Origin: DASPJQ01 sp035299065
Lineage (GTDB): Bacteria > Bacteroidota > Bacteroidia > Flavobacteriales_D > UBA2798
NCBI GenBank assembly: GCA_035299065.1
Contig: DATGXI010000032.1
Coordinates: 7,882 to 71,881 of the forward strand
Direction of reading: 5' to 3'
Length of the DNA: 64,000 nt
Shown here: one piece after another, positions 17,257 through 25,963 of the stretch
How positions within the stretch are numbered: the first letter of the stretch is position 1
How the letters are laid out: each line of letters starts with the position of its first letter
The notes under the pieces: generated by a model
The model's input: only the letters and a program-made list of their open reading frames with translations
The model's database searches: none
What the model was told of the DNA's origin: nothing
Program-made: the position numbers and the translations under genes

Positions 17257-18155
17257 GCATGGAAAACATACAGCCAAAAATTGAAAATGTAACGCAAAAA
17301 TACCTGGTTGGCAAACGCATGAGCATGTCGCTGGCCAATAACAAAACAGGCGATTTATGGAAAAGTTTTATGCCGCATCGCCATGCGATCAAACACCCAA
17401 AAAGTGAAGACCTTTATTCGGTGAATATTTTTGATGCAGGTTATTACAAAAATTTTAATCCCGCCAATGAATTTACCAAATGGGCTTGCGCTGAAGTAAG
17501 CGAACACGCAGTAATTCCCGCTGAAATGGAAAGGTTTGTTTTGCCAGCCGGACTCTATGCCGTTTTTCATTACAAAGGGTTAAGCACCGATAAGCGTATT
17601 TTTCACTATATTTTTTCAGAATGGTTACCCGCTTCAGGTTACGCACTTGATGATCGCCCGCATTTTGAGATACTGGGTTCGAAATACAAAAACAACGATC
17701 CCGATTCCGAGGAAGACATTTATATACCTGTAAAATCAACCGCGGGCACACAAACAATGGTGCTCGAGAATGACATCACCGTATTTTATGTAACCGCTTC
17801 TTCGTTTCCAGAAGGAATTATGGAAGCACATCAAAAATTGCAAACCATTGTTCCTTTTTCAAAAGAACGCAGGATATTTGGCATTTCCCGTCCTGAAAAC
17901 GGGCAAATAGTTTACCGTGCCGCTGCCGAAGTATTAAAAGAGGGTGAAGGTTCGGCATTTGGATGTGAAACCCTAGTTCTAAAAAAAGGCACTTATATTC
18001 AAAAAACCGTTAACGATTTTGTTAAAAACATAGCTGCAATTGGCCAGGCCTTTGATGAATTACTGAAAGACCCGCGAATTGATCCACAGGGATATTGCGT
18101 TGAATGGTACATTGATGGTACTGACGTGCAATGCATGGTGCGTTTAGCCAATTAA
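17253..18155 (+). CDS. Protein with GyrI-like (AraC effector-binding-type) domain plus a second related domain
   Basis: The 300-residue protein has a GyrI-like half (residues about 1-155) with the characteristic order KYLVGKRMSMSLANNKT, PAGLYAVFHYKGL, IFHYIFSEWLPASGYALDDRPHFEIL and EEDIYIPV. Residues about 160-300 (DITVFYVTASSFPEGIMEAHQKL to VEWYIDGTDVQCMVRL) look like a second domain of the same general small-molecule-binding class, seen elsewhere as a stand-alone protein. There is no DNA-binding helix-turn-helix. GyrI/SbmC members bind small hydrophobic or cationic compounds and some inhibit gyrase. It is coupled to the pentapeptide-repeat gene. Confidence 0.78.
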   Translation: MSMENIQPKIENVTQKYLVGKRMSMSLANNKTGDLWKSFMPHRHAIKHPKSEDLYSVNIFDAGYYKNFNPANEFTKWACAEVSEHAVIPAEMERFVLPAGLYAVFHYKGLSTDKRIFHYIFSEWLPASGYALDDRPHFEILGSKYKNNDPDSEEDIYIPVKSTAGTQTMVLENDITVFYVTASSFPEGIMEAHQKLQTIVPFSKERRIFGISRPENGQIVYRAAAEVLKEGEGSAFGCETLVLKKGTYIQKTVNDFVKNIAAIGQAFDELLKDPRIDPQGYCVEWYIDGTDVQCMVRLAN

Positions 18156-18229
18156 AAACCATAAAAAAATCACATCGAAAAAATATAGACAGAAAAAATA
18201 TTTACATTAATCAATCTTAAAACAAACCT

Positions 18230-18706
18230 ATGCTGAGCACCAAATCGCTTTTTGAAAACGAAAACATGTATGTGGGAGAAACCATTATTTGCGGCATTCA
18301 TTGCGATGTTGGTTATGTCAAAAAATTCAAATGGGCATGGATGGCCACACAGTTAAACACGTTTGTAATTGTGGGACGCCTTGAGAAAAATGTTGACAAA
18401 CAAACCATGGAGGCCTTTTCACACGCGTGTGTAAAATACGCCATTGCAAACAACAAGGGCTGGCCACGCGGACTGCAGTCAGCTGTGGGTGCAGTAGCTG
18501 TATTGCAGGCACCAGGAGCCGACCAGGCAACAATTGATTTTTGCAGTAAACTTTCCAAAAAGCACTGGTCAGCATTTGAAATACCGGTTTTTTACAATAC
18601 AACCAAAAAAGAAGCCATTCGGTTCCAAAAAAATCCGGCATGGGGAGCTATTTATATGGCCTATTTTAAAAATATCATTGACAACATAACCGGTAAAATG
18701 AGTTAA
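18230..18706 (+). CDS. Conserved hypothetical soluble protein
   Basis: This 158-residue protein has no signal peptide and no membrane segment. Visible features are a cysteine pair near the start (IICGIHCDVGYVKKFKWAW) and a hydrophobic middle (GLQSAVGAVAVLQAPGAD). The ending (NPAWGAIYMAYFKNIIDNITGKM) is amphipathic. I do not recognise a family. It lies 74 bases after the GyrI-like gene and 20 bases before the acyltransferase, on the same strand, so it may belong to either transcript. Confidence 0.72.
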   Translation: MLSTKSLFENENMYVGETIICGIHCDVGYVKKFKWAWMATQLNTFVIVGRLEKNVDKQTMEAFSHACVKYAIANNKGWPRGLQSAVGAVAVLQAPGADQATIDFCSKLSKKHWSAFEIPVFYNTTKKEAIRFQKNPAWGAIYMAYFKNIIDNITGKMS

Positions 18707-18726
18707 TTCTCTTTTGTTTTTGCTAA

Positions 18727-19809
18727 ATGAATGAATTAAATCAGCAACCCCGCAACTTTGGCCTCGATCTTTTTCGTGCCATTGCTATTTTATGCGTGGT
18801 GCTGGTACACAGTAGTCAGTTTTTAACCGGAACCGCCATTGACGGTTTTCCTTTTTTCAGGATGATTGACGGGGTTGATTTGTTTTTTGTGCTTAGCGGT
18901 TTTTTAATTGGCGGTATTTTGCTGGCGGAAATTAACAAACAGGAAACATTTGGCGCAAAACAACTGTTTAACTTCTGGAAACGCAGGTGGTTTCGCACCC
19001 TGCCTGCATATTACCTCGTATTAATAGCCAATTTCCTAATGGTAAAATATGCCTTTATTGGTGGCGATCCCAACCAGTGTACCTGGAAAAATTTTGTTTT
19101 CCTGCATAATTTCGCGCAACCTGCAGTTGACTTTTTTTGGGAATCATGGAGCCTTAGTGTTGAAGAATGGTTTTACCTGTTGTCGCCCCTACTCCTTATA
19201 CTCTGTTTACAATTTACTTCACCTAAAACTGCGTTTATAAGTACCGCGTTAGTCATGCTTGTTTTTTCAACCGTGTACCGTATTTGTATCACCACCAACG
19301 ACATTAACCATTTTTGGTTTGATGTAACCTTCCGCAAAATGGTGGTTACACGCCTTGACAGCATTGCTTTTGGCTTGGTGGCAGCCTGGATTTTTTATTA
19401 TTACCGTGCCGCCTGGGATAAAGCCAAATATGGAGGGCTCCTGACTGGCATTGCCATTATGGTATTTATTTTAAATTACAAATCGCCTGACACCAGCTTT
19501 TACAACCAGGTCATACTGTTTACCATCACTCCGCTTTCGGCCATGCTGCTGTTGCCATTTGCGCAAAGTTTACCAACAGCCAGTGCGGCCATTGCCAAAC
19601 CCATAACACACATCAGCAAAATTTCCTATTCCATGTACCTGATCAATCTTGGCTTAATGATCCAATTCATGACCTTTAACTTTTCCGGTTTTATTGCTGA
19701 TAACGGTATTTTGGTTTACATTGGTTTTTGGATGGCCCTGGTGGTTGCTTCTACCTTCCTTTACCAATTCGTTGAAAAACCCATGATGAATTTACGCGAT
19801 AAAATTTAA
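18727..19809 (+). CDS. Membrane acyltransferase, acyltransferase_3 family (OafA/YrhL-like)
   Basis: The 360-residue inner-membrane protein starts with GLDLFRAIAILCVVLVHSS, the family signature in which the arginine and histidine are catalytic or binding residues, followed by GVDLFFVLSGFLIGGIL and FWKRRWFRTLPAYYL. About ten membrane helices follow, and WESWSLSVEEWFYLLSP is the conserved central motif. Family members transfer acetyl or other acyl groups from the cytoplasmic side onto sugars, lipopolysaccharide or peptidoglycan at the cell surface. No glycan genes lie nearby, so the acceptor is unknown. Confidence 0.92.
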   Translation: MNELNQQPRNFGLDLFRAIAILCVVLVHSSQFLTGTAIDGFPFFRMIDGVDLFFVLSGFLIGGILLAEINKQETFGAKQLFNFWKRRWFRTLPAYYLVLIANFLMVKYAFIGGDPNQCTWKNFVFLHNFAQPAVDFFWESWSLSVEEWFYLLSPLLLILCLQFTSPKTAFISTALVMLVFSTVYRICITTNDINHFWFDVTFRKMVVTRLDSIAFGLVAAWIFYYYRAAWDKAKYGGLLTGIAIMVFILNYKSPDTSFYNQVILFTITPLSAMLLLPFAQSLPTASAAIAKPITHISKISYSMYLINLGLMIQFMTFNFSGFIADNGILVYIGFWMALVVASTFLYQFVEKPMMNLRDKI

Positions 19810-19823
19810 ATTTTTGTATATTT

Positions 19824-20981
19824 ATGGGCATGAATAAATTACTTCAGCTTATTCCTTTTGTGTTGATGTCTTTTCAACTGGCAGCCCAGGGCTACCCTGT
19901 ATTTGGGCCCGAAAAAAAAGTAACCATTACCGGCATAACATTTGACGTCATGGAACCTTTTTTGTCAGAGGACGAGAATGTGCTTTTTTTCAATTCGCTT
20001 AATTCGGGCGGACAAACCAATTTGCATTATGCGCTTCGTGTGAATGATACAACTTTTACTTATGTTGACACACTTACCGGTTGCTATGACACGTCAAGCA
20101 ATCACCTTGATGCGGTAGCCTCACTCGATTCGGCAAATCATTTTTACTGGGTAAGCCTGCGAAATTACACCGGAACTGTATATGCAAACCTGCACCACGG
20201 AAACTATGCTGCCGGGCATGTATCCGGTATTTCACCAGTATACGGTGATTTTAATATTCCCGCTTTTGGCTGGCTCATTATGGATGCGGCTATTGATTAC
20301 AGCGGTAACAACCTGTATTATTGCAATGCCTACTTTGATTTAATTTCATCCAGTTGCGGACCCGGCATACCCTGCGAAGGTATATTGGGCGTAGCACAAA
20401 AAATAAACGATTCAACATTCAATAAATTACCGGGGTCAGACGCTATTTTTGCAAACATCAATGACACAAACTACGTAGTCTATGCTCCGCAAGTTACGCA
20501 TGATGGTTTGTATATTTATTACACCCGTTTTCAAAAGGGAACAGGCAGCACACAATTGTGCGTATCGTATCGAACTACAACAACAGGCGTATTCACAAGC
20601 CCCCACATCATTTGGGAAAATTTCCCTTATGTACCCGAGGGAACTACAGTAACTGACGACAACCAAAAGATATATTATCACCAGAAAAACGGCATGCTTG
20701 TGTACACCATGTACATGCGCTACCGTACCGGAACTATTGGCCTGAACGAATTGAATTCACACAGCGCATACAATGTATATCCCAATCCGGTGAGCAATAT
20801 ATTGCATATAGAGACATCTTCCACCAATCTATCATGCCGTGTATTTTCTACAACCGGCCAATTGCAACTGGCTTTTGCCAATCAAAACACCATTGATGTT
20901 TCGAGCCTCTCACCTGGCCTGTACCTGATAAAAATTGATGACAAAAACAGCTCATTAACAAAACGCTTTGTAAAACAATAG
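19824..20981 (+). CDS. Secreted propeller-like protein with T9SS type A sorting domain
   Basis: ATG 19824 or 19830 (MNKLLQLIPFVLMSFQLAAQ) gives a signal peptide. The body contains blade-like segments (EPFLSEDENVLFFNSLN, YAPQVTHDGLYIYYTRFQKG) as in PD40/TolB-type propellers. The C-terminus (YNVYPNPVSNILHIETSS, SSLSPGLYLIKIDDKN, KRFVKQ) is a complete type A T9SS domain, which is cut off during surface attachment. Length 385 residues. No catalytic residues can be named. It is read in the same direction as the acyltransferase, 14 bases upstream. Confidence 0.88.
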   Translation: MGMNKLLQLIPFVLMSFQLAAQGYPVFGPEKKVTITGITFDVMEPFLSEDENVLFFNSLNSGGQTNLHYALRVNDTTFTYVDTLTGCYDTSSNHLDAVASLDSANHFYWVSLRNYTGTVYANLHHGNYAAGHVSGISPVYGDFNIPAFGWLIMDAAIDYSGNNLYYCNAYFDLISSSCGPGIPCEGILGVAQKINDSTFNKLPGSDAIFANINDTNYVVYAPQVTHDGLYIYYTRFQKGTGSTQLCVSYRTTTTGVFTSPHIIWENFPYVPEGTTVTDDNQKIYYHQKNGMLVYTMYMRYRTGTIGLNELNSHSAYNVYPNPVSNILHIETSSTNLSCRVFSTTGQLQLAFANQNTIDVSSLSPGLYLIKIDDKNSSLTKRFVKQ

Positions 20982-21036
20982 GTTTTAAGCTTTAAAATTT
21001 TAGCACCACCCCTGTATTTTTTGTACTTTTACGCTG

Positions 21037-22362
21037 ATGAAATTGGCAGGGGTTGCATCCTTTTTAGTTGTTGCTTTCACTAGCACAGGACAAATACGTA
21101 CTGAAGCCACCAAAACCCCCGACCATTATGTAAAAAACGTATTGATTGGAAAAGGCATTGAAGTTGGACGCATCAAACATTTTGGCATGGTAGGAGGCAT
21201 GGGTGAATTTCATGCCGATCCAAAAATTATTGGTGTTGGAAGTGGAATCATCATGTCAACCGGGAATGTTGACAGCCTTGGCGGGCCAAACCGCAATTCG
21301 GGATACACCAGCGCGGGATCTTTACCACCTGGACGCAACATGGCCCAGGTTTTTAAGAAGGGTGACAAGGATTTAAATAAACTGTGTAACGGACGTACAA
21401 TTGACATTAGTGTACTTGAATTTGATTTTGTACCCACTAAAAACGTTGTCACATTTAATTATGTTTTTGCCAGCGAAGAATATACCGAATATGTCGGATC
21501 GCCCTTCAATGATGTATTTGGCTTTTTTTTGAGTGGCCCCGGCATTAAAGGGAAAATAAACCTGGCCACCTTGCCCGAAACCAAAACTCCCATAACCATT
21601 AATTCCATTAACCACAAACGCAATTCGGAATTCTACAGGAACAACAGCAGCAAGCGCAAATGGATTAAAGATCTATTTAAGAAAAAGTCGGTGAAGGTTG
21701 CCGAAGCCGAATTGCGCCAGCAAATTCAGTTTGACGGCCTGACAACGGTACTAAAAGTAAAGTTTGATGTAATTCCTTTTAAAAAATACCACATTAAAAT
21801 TGCCATTGGCGATGCTACCGATGCCATTTATGACTCGGGGGTTTTTATTGAAGCAGGTTCTTTTATGAGCTACAGCGATTCGACCCGAAAATACTATGAC
21901 AAACTTGTAAAAATTCAAAAGCCACTGAATACCGACAGTATTTTGGGCAAAGTCAACAACACTATAGTACAACCTGATACTACACACGAGCAATACAGCC
22001 TGATTGATGAAAAATTTGAAGTAACCGATGTTTATTTTGCACATGCATCGTATGCGTTGAGTGATTCTTCCAAATTAAAACTGGATTCGCTGGCCACGTA
22101 TTTAAACGCGCACATAAAATTCAAATGCACGCTTTACGGATTTACTGATATCACAGGTTCGGCCAGGTACAACCAAACGTTAAGTGATAACCGCGCCCTT
22201 GCAGTAACCGAGTACCTGAACGCAAAAGGAGTGGACAAAAAACGCATAAAGCACATTGGCTATAGCTTTAAAAACCCGAAATCAGACAACGCAACGGAAA
22301 CCGGCCGCGCCAAAAACCGCAGGGTTGAAATTGTTATAGAGGATGAAGAGAATGGTCAATGA
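21037..22362 (+). CDS. OmpA-family protein with N-terminal choice-of-anchor L domain
   Basis: The 441-residue protein starts with a short signal segment (MKLAGVASFLVVAFTSTGQI). Residues about 30-290 form a choice-of-anchor L domain: GIIMSTGNVDSLGGPN, LEFDFVPTKNVVTFNYVFASEEY, FNDVFGFFLSGPG and the later YHIKIAIGDATDAIYDSGVFIEAGSF are its hallmark. Residues about 325-435 are an OmpA domain (DVYFAHASYALSD, LYGFTDITGSARYNQTLSDNRALAV, GRAKNRRVEIVIE) that binds peptidoglycan. The combination suggests an envelope protein that anchors an extracellular beta module to the cell wall. Confidence 0.9.
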   Translation: MKLAGVASFLVVAFTSTGQIRTEATKTPDHYVKNVLIGKGIEVGRIKHFGMVGGMGEFHADPKIIGVGSGIIMSTGNVDSLGGPNRNSGYTSAGSLPPGRNMAQVFKKGDKDLNKLCNGRTIDISVLEFDFVPTKNVVTFNYVFASEEYTEYVGSPFNDVFGFFLSGPGIKGKINLATLPETKTPITINSINHKRNSEFYRNNSSKRKWIKDLFKKKSVKVAEAELRQQIQFDGLTTVLKVKFDVIPFKKYHIKIAIGDATDAIYDSGVFIEAGSFMSYSDSTRKYYDKLVKIQKPLNTDSILGKVNNTIVQPDTTHEQYSLIDEKFEVTDVYFAHASYALSDSSKLKLDSLATYLNAHIKFKCTLYGFTDITGSARYNQTLSDNRALAVTEYLNAKGVDKKRIKHIGYSFKNPKSDNATETGRAKNRRVEIVIEDEENGQ

Positions 22363-22432
22363 TCAGAGAATTCTCAATGTACAATGATCAATGTACAATA
22401 ATCAATTATCAATCTACAATGATCAATTATTT
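22340..22432. repeat. Short degenerate repeat (AATGATCAATGTACAAT type)
   Basis: The 3' end of the OmpA-family gene and the spacer after it are built of degenerate copies of AATGATCAAT / AATGTACAAT (for example TCAATGTACAATGATCAATG). Unlike the GAATTTCGAA repeats, this one is confined to this spacer in the window. It lies between two converging genes and may form a terminator-like structure. Confidence 0.75.
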
Positions 22433-23078
22433 AGTGGCCAATAATTCCCATTTCAAATTTACACACCTCTTTCAATTTTTCTTCACTATCAATCATGGAG
22501 GTTTGGGTTTTAATAAACCCGGTTTTAATATCATAAACCCAACCATGAATAAAAGGCCCTCCACTGTTCTTCCACGAGTTTTGTACAATGTTTGTTTTGC
22601 CCACGTTGTATACCTGCTCAATCACATTTAATTCAACAAGCCTGTCAAAACGTTTTTCCTCACTCAACTGCGCCAATTGGGCCCAGTAATAATTTTGTGT
22701 GTCCTTAATGGTACGCAACCAGTTATCAATTAAACCAAATTGCTGGTTACCCATAGCTGCTTTAACACCTCCACAACCATAATGTCCACAAACAACAATG
22801 TGCGGCACTTTCAATACCTCTACAGCATATTGCAGTACACTCAACACATTCATATCTGTCATCACCACCAGGTTAGCAATGTTGCGGTGCACAAATATAT
22901 CACCAGGGTTTGTTTTTGTAATTTCATTGGGCGGTACCCGGCTGTCAGCACAACCAATCCATAAAACCTGTGGACTTTGTCCTCCACTTGTTTTTAAAAA
23001 ATAGTCGGGGTCCAGGGCAAGTTTTTCACTTACAAATTCTTTGTTATTTTCAAGCAGTTGTTCAATGTGTTTTTTCAT
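22431..23078 (-). CDS. Beta-class carbonic anhydrase
   Basis: The 215-residue enzyme has the beta-carbonic anhydrase zinc ligands Cys43 (GCADSRVPP), His99 and Cys102 (CGHYGCGGV), with Asp45 and Arg47 forming the catalytic dyad. It interconverts carbon dioxide and bicarbonate in the cytoplasm. Its start lies 1 base after the bestrophin stop, so the two genes are co-transcribed and probably coupled. The pairing with a bestrophin anion channel suggests bicarbonate supply or pH homeostasis. Confidence 0.95.
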   Translation of the reverse strand: MKKHIEQLLENNKEFVSEKLALDPDYFLKTSGGQSPQVLWIGCADSRVPPNEITKTNPGDIFVHRNIANLVVMTDMNVLSVLQYAVEVLKVPHIVVCGHYGCGGVKAAMGNQQFGLIDNWLRTIKDTQNYYWAQLAQLSEEKRFDRLVELNVIEQVYNVGKTNIVQNSWKNSGGPFIHGWVYDIKTGFIKTQTSMIDSEEKLKEVCKFEMGIIGH

Positions 23079-23079
23079 G

Positions 23080-24006
23080 TTAAAAAACTTTAGCGTAAAT
23101 TTCCTGTTCCTTATTGGTATGAATGTGCCTTACATCCAGTATTTCAAAAACGTTATTTTTAATTGTATGAGCAATGTCGCCCGTGGGAAGATCGTTACAA
23201 TCCAAACCAAACGGATCTTCAATTTCTTCGGCCATTAATTCAAGCCCAATAAATGCAAAAAACACAAAGGCCACCATAAGTACCGACCAGTAACCATAAA
23301 TGGGTATGAGCGCAAACGGCAAACAAACAGCATATAACGAAATAAACAATTTCAAATAAACATTGTACGAAAATGGGATGGGCGTTTTTTTAATGCGTTC
23401 ACACGCTCCCAGTATGTTTAACAACTCCTGCGAATGTAATTTAATGTTCAAATGATCTTCGGCACTAATTTGTTTTGAAGCATACGCCTGTTGTATGCGG
23501 TTAATGATTTTAAATGCAAGATAATTTGGAATGTGTTGTTTTGTTTCCAATACTTTTTTTTCTTCCTCTGTAAGGTTAATCAGCTCTTCAATTTTTGTAC
23601 CTCCACGCAAATGCTCTTTTAACGAAATGCAAAAATTACTGATGTCAACAGCCATTGCTTGCCTGCTTTGTTTATCCTCGGCCGGAAAACTACTGTGAAC
23701 ATACGCGGCAATATTACGGGTATTGTTTACCAGTTCGCCCCAGTTTTTACGCCCTTCCCACCAGCGGTCATATGCGGTGCTTGTCCTGAATGAAAGCAAA
23801 ATACTGAGCACAACCCCCAGCAATGAGAAAATGGATAAATCCATGCGCATTTTGCCAAACCATAAAAATTCCAGTGAGGCAACACATAAAAGCGCTGTCA
23901 GTACCGCTATTAAAACAGTGCTACGCAAAACGCGTTGCATGGTCCAGCTTCGGGTTAAATGGCCCACATCACGCAGCCAGTTTTTATTTGATTCGTAAAT
24001 AATCAT
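23080..24006 (-). CDS. Bestrophin-family anion channel
   Basis: The 308-residue inner-membrane protein has the bestrophin pattern: SILLSFRTSTAYDRWWEGRKNWGELVNNTRNIA near residues 88-120 is the signature, and IPIYGYWSVLMVAFVFFAFIGLELMAEEIEDPFG holds the last helix and the acidic end. Bacterial members form pentameric channels for anions such as chloride or bicarbonate. It is followed immediately by a beta-carbonic anhydrase gene, which fits bicarbonate transport. The next gene upstream (24029) is read in the same direction with 22 bases between. Confidence 0.92.
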   Translation of the reverse strand: MIIYESNKNWLRDVGHLTRSWTMQRVLRSTVLIAVLTALLCVASLEFLWFGKMRMDLSIFSLLGVVLSILLSFRTSTAYDRWWEGRKNWGELVNNTRNIAAYVHSSFPAEDKQSRQAMAVDISNFCISLKEHLRGGTKIEELINLTEEEKKVLETKQHIPNYLAFKIINRIQQAYASKQISAEDHLNIKLHSQELLNILGACERIKKTPIPFSYNVYLKLFISLYAVCLPFALIPIYGYWSVLMVAFVFFAFIGLELMAEEIEDPFGLDCNDLPTGDIAHTIKNNVFEILDVRHIHTNKEQEIYAKVF

Positions 24007-24028
24007 GGTTCAAAATAAACAGGTTAAA

Positions 24029-24295
24029 TTAATATTCTTTAATGGTATTGTGTACATAACAAAAAATCCATTGTTCACCCTGCTCAGCCGAAATCACAAC
24101 AGGATGGTTGGTAGATTTATAATGCATGGTCATATGCGTATTGGGTGAACTATCGCAACAAAGCGTTTGCCCACAGGTTTGGCAAGTTCTTAAATGAACC
24201 CAGTGCGCATTGGTTTTAATGCACTCTTCGCAAACGGGCTCAGCCGGTGCTTGGAAATTGCCCAATAACTTAAAATCTTCACATTCTTTTCTCAT
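24029..24295 (-). CDS. UBP-type zinc finger protein
   Basis: This 88-residue protein is almost only a UBP (ZnF-UBP) domain: CEECIKTNAHWVHLRTC, CGQTLCC, then THMTMHYKSTNHPVV and IFCYVHN supply the cysteine and histidine zinc ligands in the usual order. In eukaryotes this domain binds ubiquitin tails; small bacterial versions are known next to thioredoxin reductase-like and signalling genes, but their role is not established. It starts 2 bases after the FAD protein ends and shares the three-gene cassette. Partner binding is an open question. Confidence 0.9.
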   Translation of the reverse strand: MRKECEDFKLLGNFQAPAEPVCEECIKTNAHWVHLRTCQTCGQTLCCDSSPNTHMTMHYKSTNHPVVISAEQGEQWIFCYVHNTIKEY

Positions 24296-24297
24296 TT

Positions 24298-25959
24298 TTA
24301 TACCTCGGCTAAATATTTATGTACAAAACTAATGGCCATTGATCCCTCGCCCACTGCTGAAGCAACGCGGTTCATAGCGCCCGAGCGCACATCGCCTGCA
24401 GCAAATATTCCCGGGCAACTTGTTTCAAGTAAATAGGGATCGCGTTCCAGTTTCCATATTTTTGAAAATCCTTCGTGCAATTGCAAATCACGGCCTGTTA
24501 CCAGGTATCCCTTTCCATCCTTGGTTATGTCATTGGCCATCCAGTCAGTATACGGTTTGGCGCCAATAAAAATATATAAGGCATGCGCATCAAACCGTTT
24601 TACTTCTTTTGTAACCGTATTTTCAACATCCAGTTTTTCCAGTTTCTCATCACCAAAAACTTCATTGATAAATGAATTGCCCATAACCGAAATATTGGGA
24701 GTGCCACTTATCTGGTCAATAAGGTACGATGACATGGTTGAACTCAAATCATTTTTACGCACAAGAATGTAAACACGCCTGGCAAACTTGGCAAGGTACA
24801 TAGCTGCCTGTCCTGCTGAATTGCCACCGCCTACTACAAACACATCTTTTTCTTTGCATGAACTTGCCTCGGTTGTTGCTGCTCCATAATAAATACCTGC
24901 TCCCGTAAATTTTTCAACACCGGGAGTTTCAAGCTTACGGTAATCAACGCCCGTTGTAATCACAACCACTCGTGTGTTTAATTCCGAATCATCGTCAAGC
25001 ACCAATGTTTTGTAACCGTCTTTTACTTTTATTTCTTTTACCTGGCGTGGCGATAACAATTCGGTTCCAAAACGGGTAGCCTGTGCAATGGCGCGCCTGG
25101 CAAGGTCTGATCCACTTAAACCAACCGGAAAACCCAGGTAATTTTCAATGCGCGAACTGGTTCCCGCCTGCCCACCGGGTGCACGTCTCTCAATCAATAA
25201 TGTTTTGAGCCCTTCTGAAGCACCATAAACGGCAGCTGCAAGCCCGGCCGGACCCGCACCAATAATTACCACATCGTAAATTTCATGTTTCACCGTTGGG
25301 TTCAATCCTATTTTAAGCGCAACATCGTTGATGGTTGGCGATTTCAATACCGACCCATCTTCAAAAAGCATAACAGGAAAATCAACCGATTCAAGTTGAT
25401 TGGTTTTGATCAGTATTTCTGCTTCCTCGTTTCCTTCCACCTCAAGCCATTGGTAAGGAATTAAATTTCCCGCTAAAAAATCTTTTATATAATGTGACTT
25501 GGGTGAAAACTGGTACCCAATTAATTTTATGCCTTTAAAATCGGGCACATATGCGTTTTGCCAATCATCCAGCAACTCATCAATAATGGGATATAGCTTT
25601 TCTTCAGGCGGATCCCATGGTTTGGTTAAATAATAATCCAGTTTAACCGAATTAATGGCCTTAATGGCCGCATCGGTATCTGAATACGCAGTTAACAGCA
25701 CGCGTTTGGCATTGGGATAAAACACCATGGCCTTTTCAAGAAAATCAACACCTTCCATTTCAGGCATGCGTTGATCGCTTAAAAAAAGCGCTACTGATTC
25801 GCCTTTGTTTTTCAACACCTGCAGCATTTCAAGCGCTTCGTTGGCCGATGTTGTGTTCAGTATTTTATATTCCTGCCTGTATTTTGTTTTTATATCGCGG
25901 CTAATTGCACGCAAAACCTGCGGATCGTCATCAATGCAAAATATAATGGGTAAGCTCAT
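24298..25959 (-). CDS. Response-regulator/FAD oxidoreductase fusion (thioredoxin-reductase-like)
   Basis: The 553-residue protein has a receiver domain (residues 1-130, phosphoacceptor Asp62 in LFLSDQRMP, Lys113 in LTKPW). A linker domain at about 140-220 resembles glutaredoxin without cysteines (IGYQFSPKSHYIKDFLAG). The rest is a thioredoxin reductase-like FAD/NADPH module with GAGPAG at 234-239 and VVGGGNSAGQAA near 380. The active-site CxxC of true thioredoxin reductases is absent, so disulfide reduction is unlikely by the classical route. It is coupled to a sensor kinase gene upstream (4 bases between), which suggests redox control by phosphorylation. Confidence 0.93.
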   Translation of the reverse strand: MSLPIIFCIDDDPQVLRAISRDIKTKYRQEYKILNTTSANEALEMLQVLKNKGESVALFLSDQRMPEMEGVDFLEKAMVFYPNAKRVLLTAYSDTDAAIKAINSVKLDYYLTKPWDPPEEKLYPIIDELLDDWQNAYVPDFKGIKLIGYQFSPKSHYIKDFLAGNLIPYQWLEVEGNEEAEILIKTNQLESVDFPVMLFEDGSVLKSPTINDVALKIGLNPTVKHEIYDVVIIGAGPAGLAAAVYGASEGLKTLLIERRAPGGQAGTSSRIENYLGFPVGLSGSDLARRAIAQATRFGTELLSPRQVKEIKVKDGYKTLVLDDDSELNTRVVVITTGVDYRKLETPGVEKFTGAGIYYGAATTEASSCKEKDVFVVGGGNSAGQAAMYLAKFARRVYILVRKNDLSSTMSSYLIDQISGTPNISVMGNSFINEVFGDEKLEKLDVENTVTKEVKRFDAHALYIFIGAKPYTDWMANDITKDGKGYLVTGRDLQLHEGFSKIWKLERDPYLLETSCPGIFAAGDVRSGAMNRVASAVGEGSMAISFVHKYLAEV

Positions 25960-25963
25960 ATGT

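Noticed and set aside
22359..22631. 90-codon plus-strand frame
   Set aside because: It starts in the spacer repeat and is antisense to the carbonic anhydrase gene.
24029..24295. Eukaryotic contamination, suggested by the UBP zinc finger
   Set aside because: The gene is embedded in a tight bacterial operon, and small bacterial UBP proteins are known.
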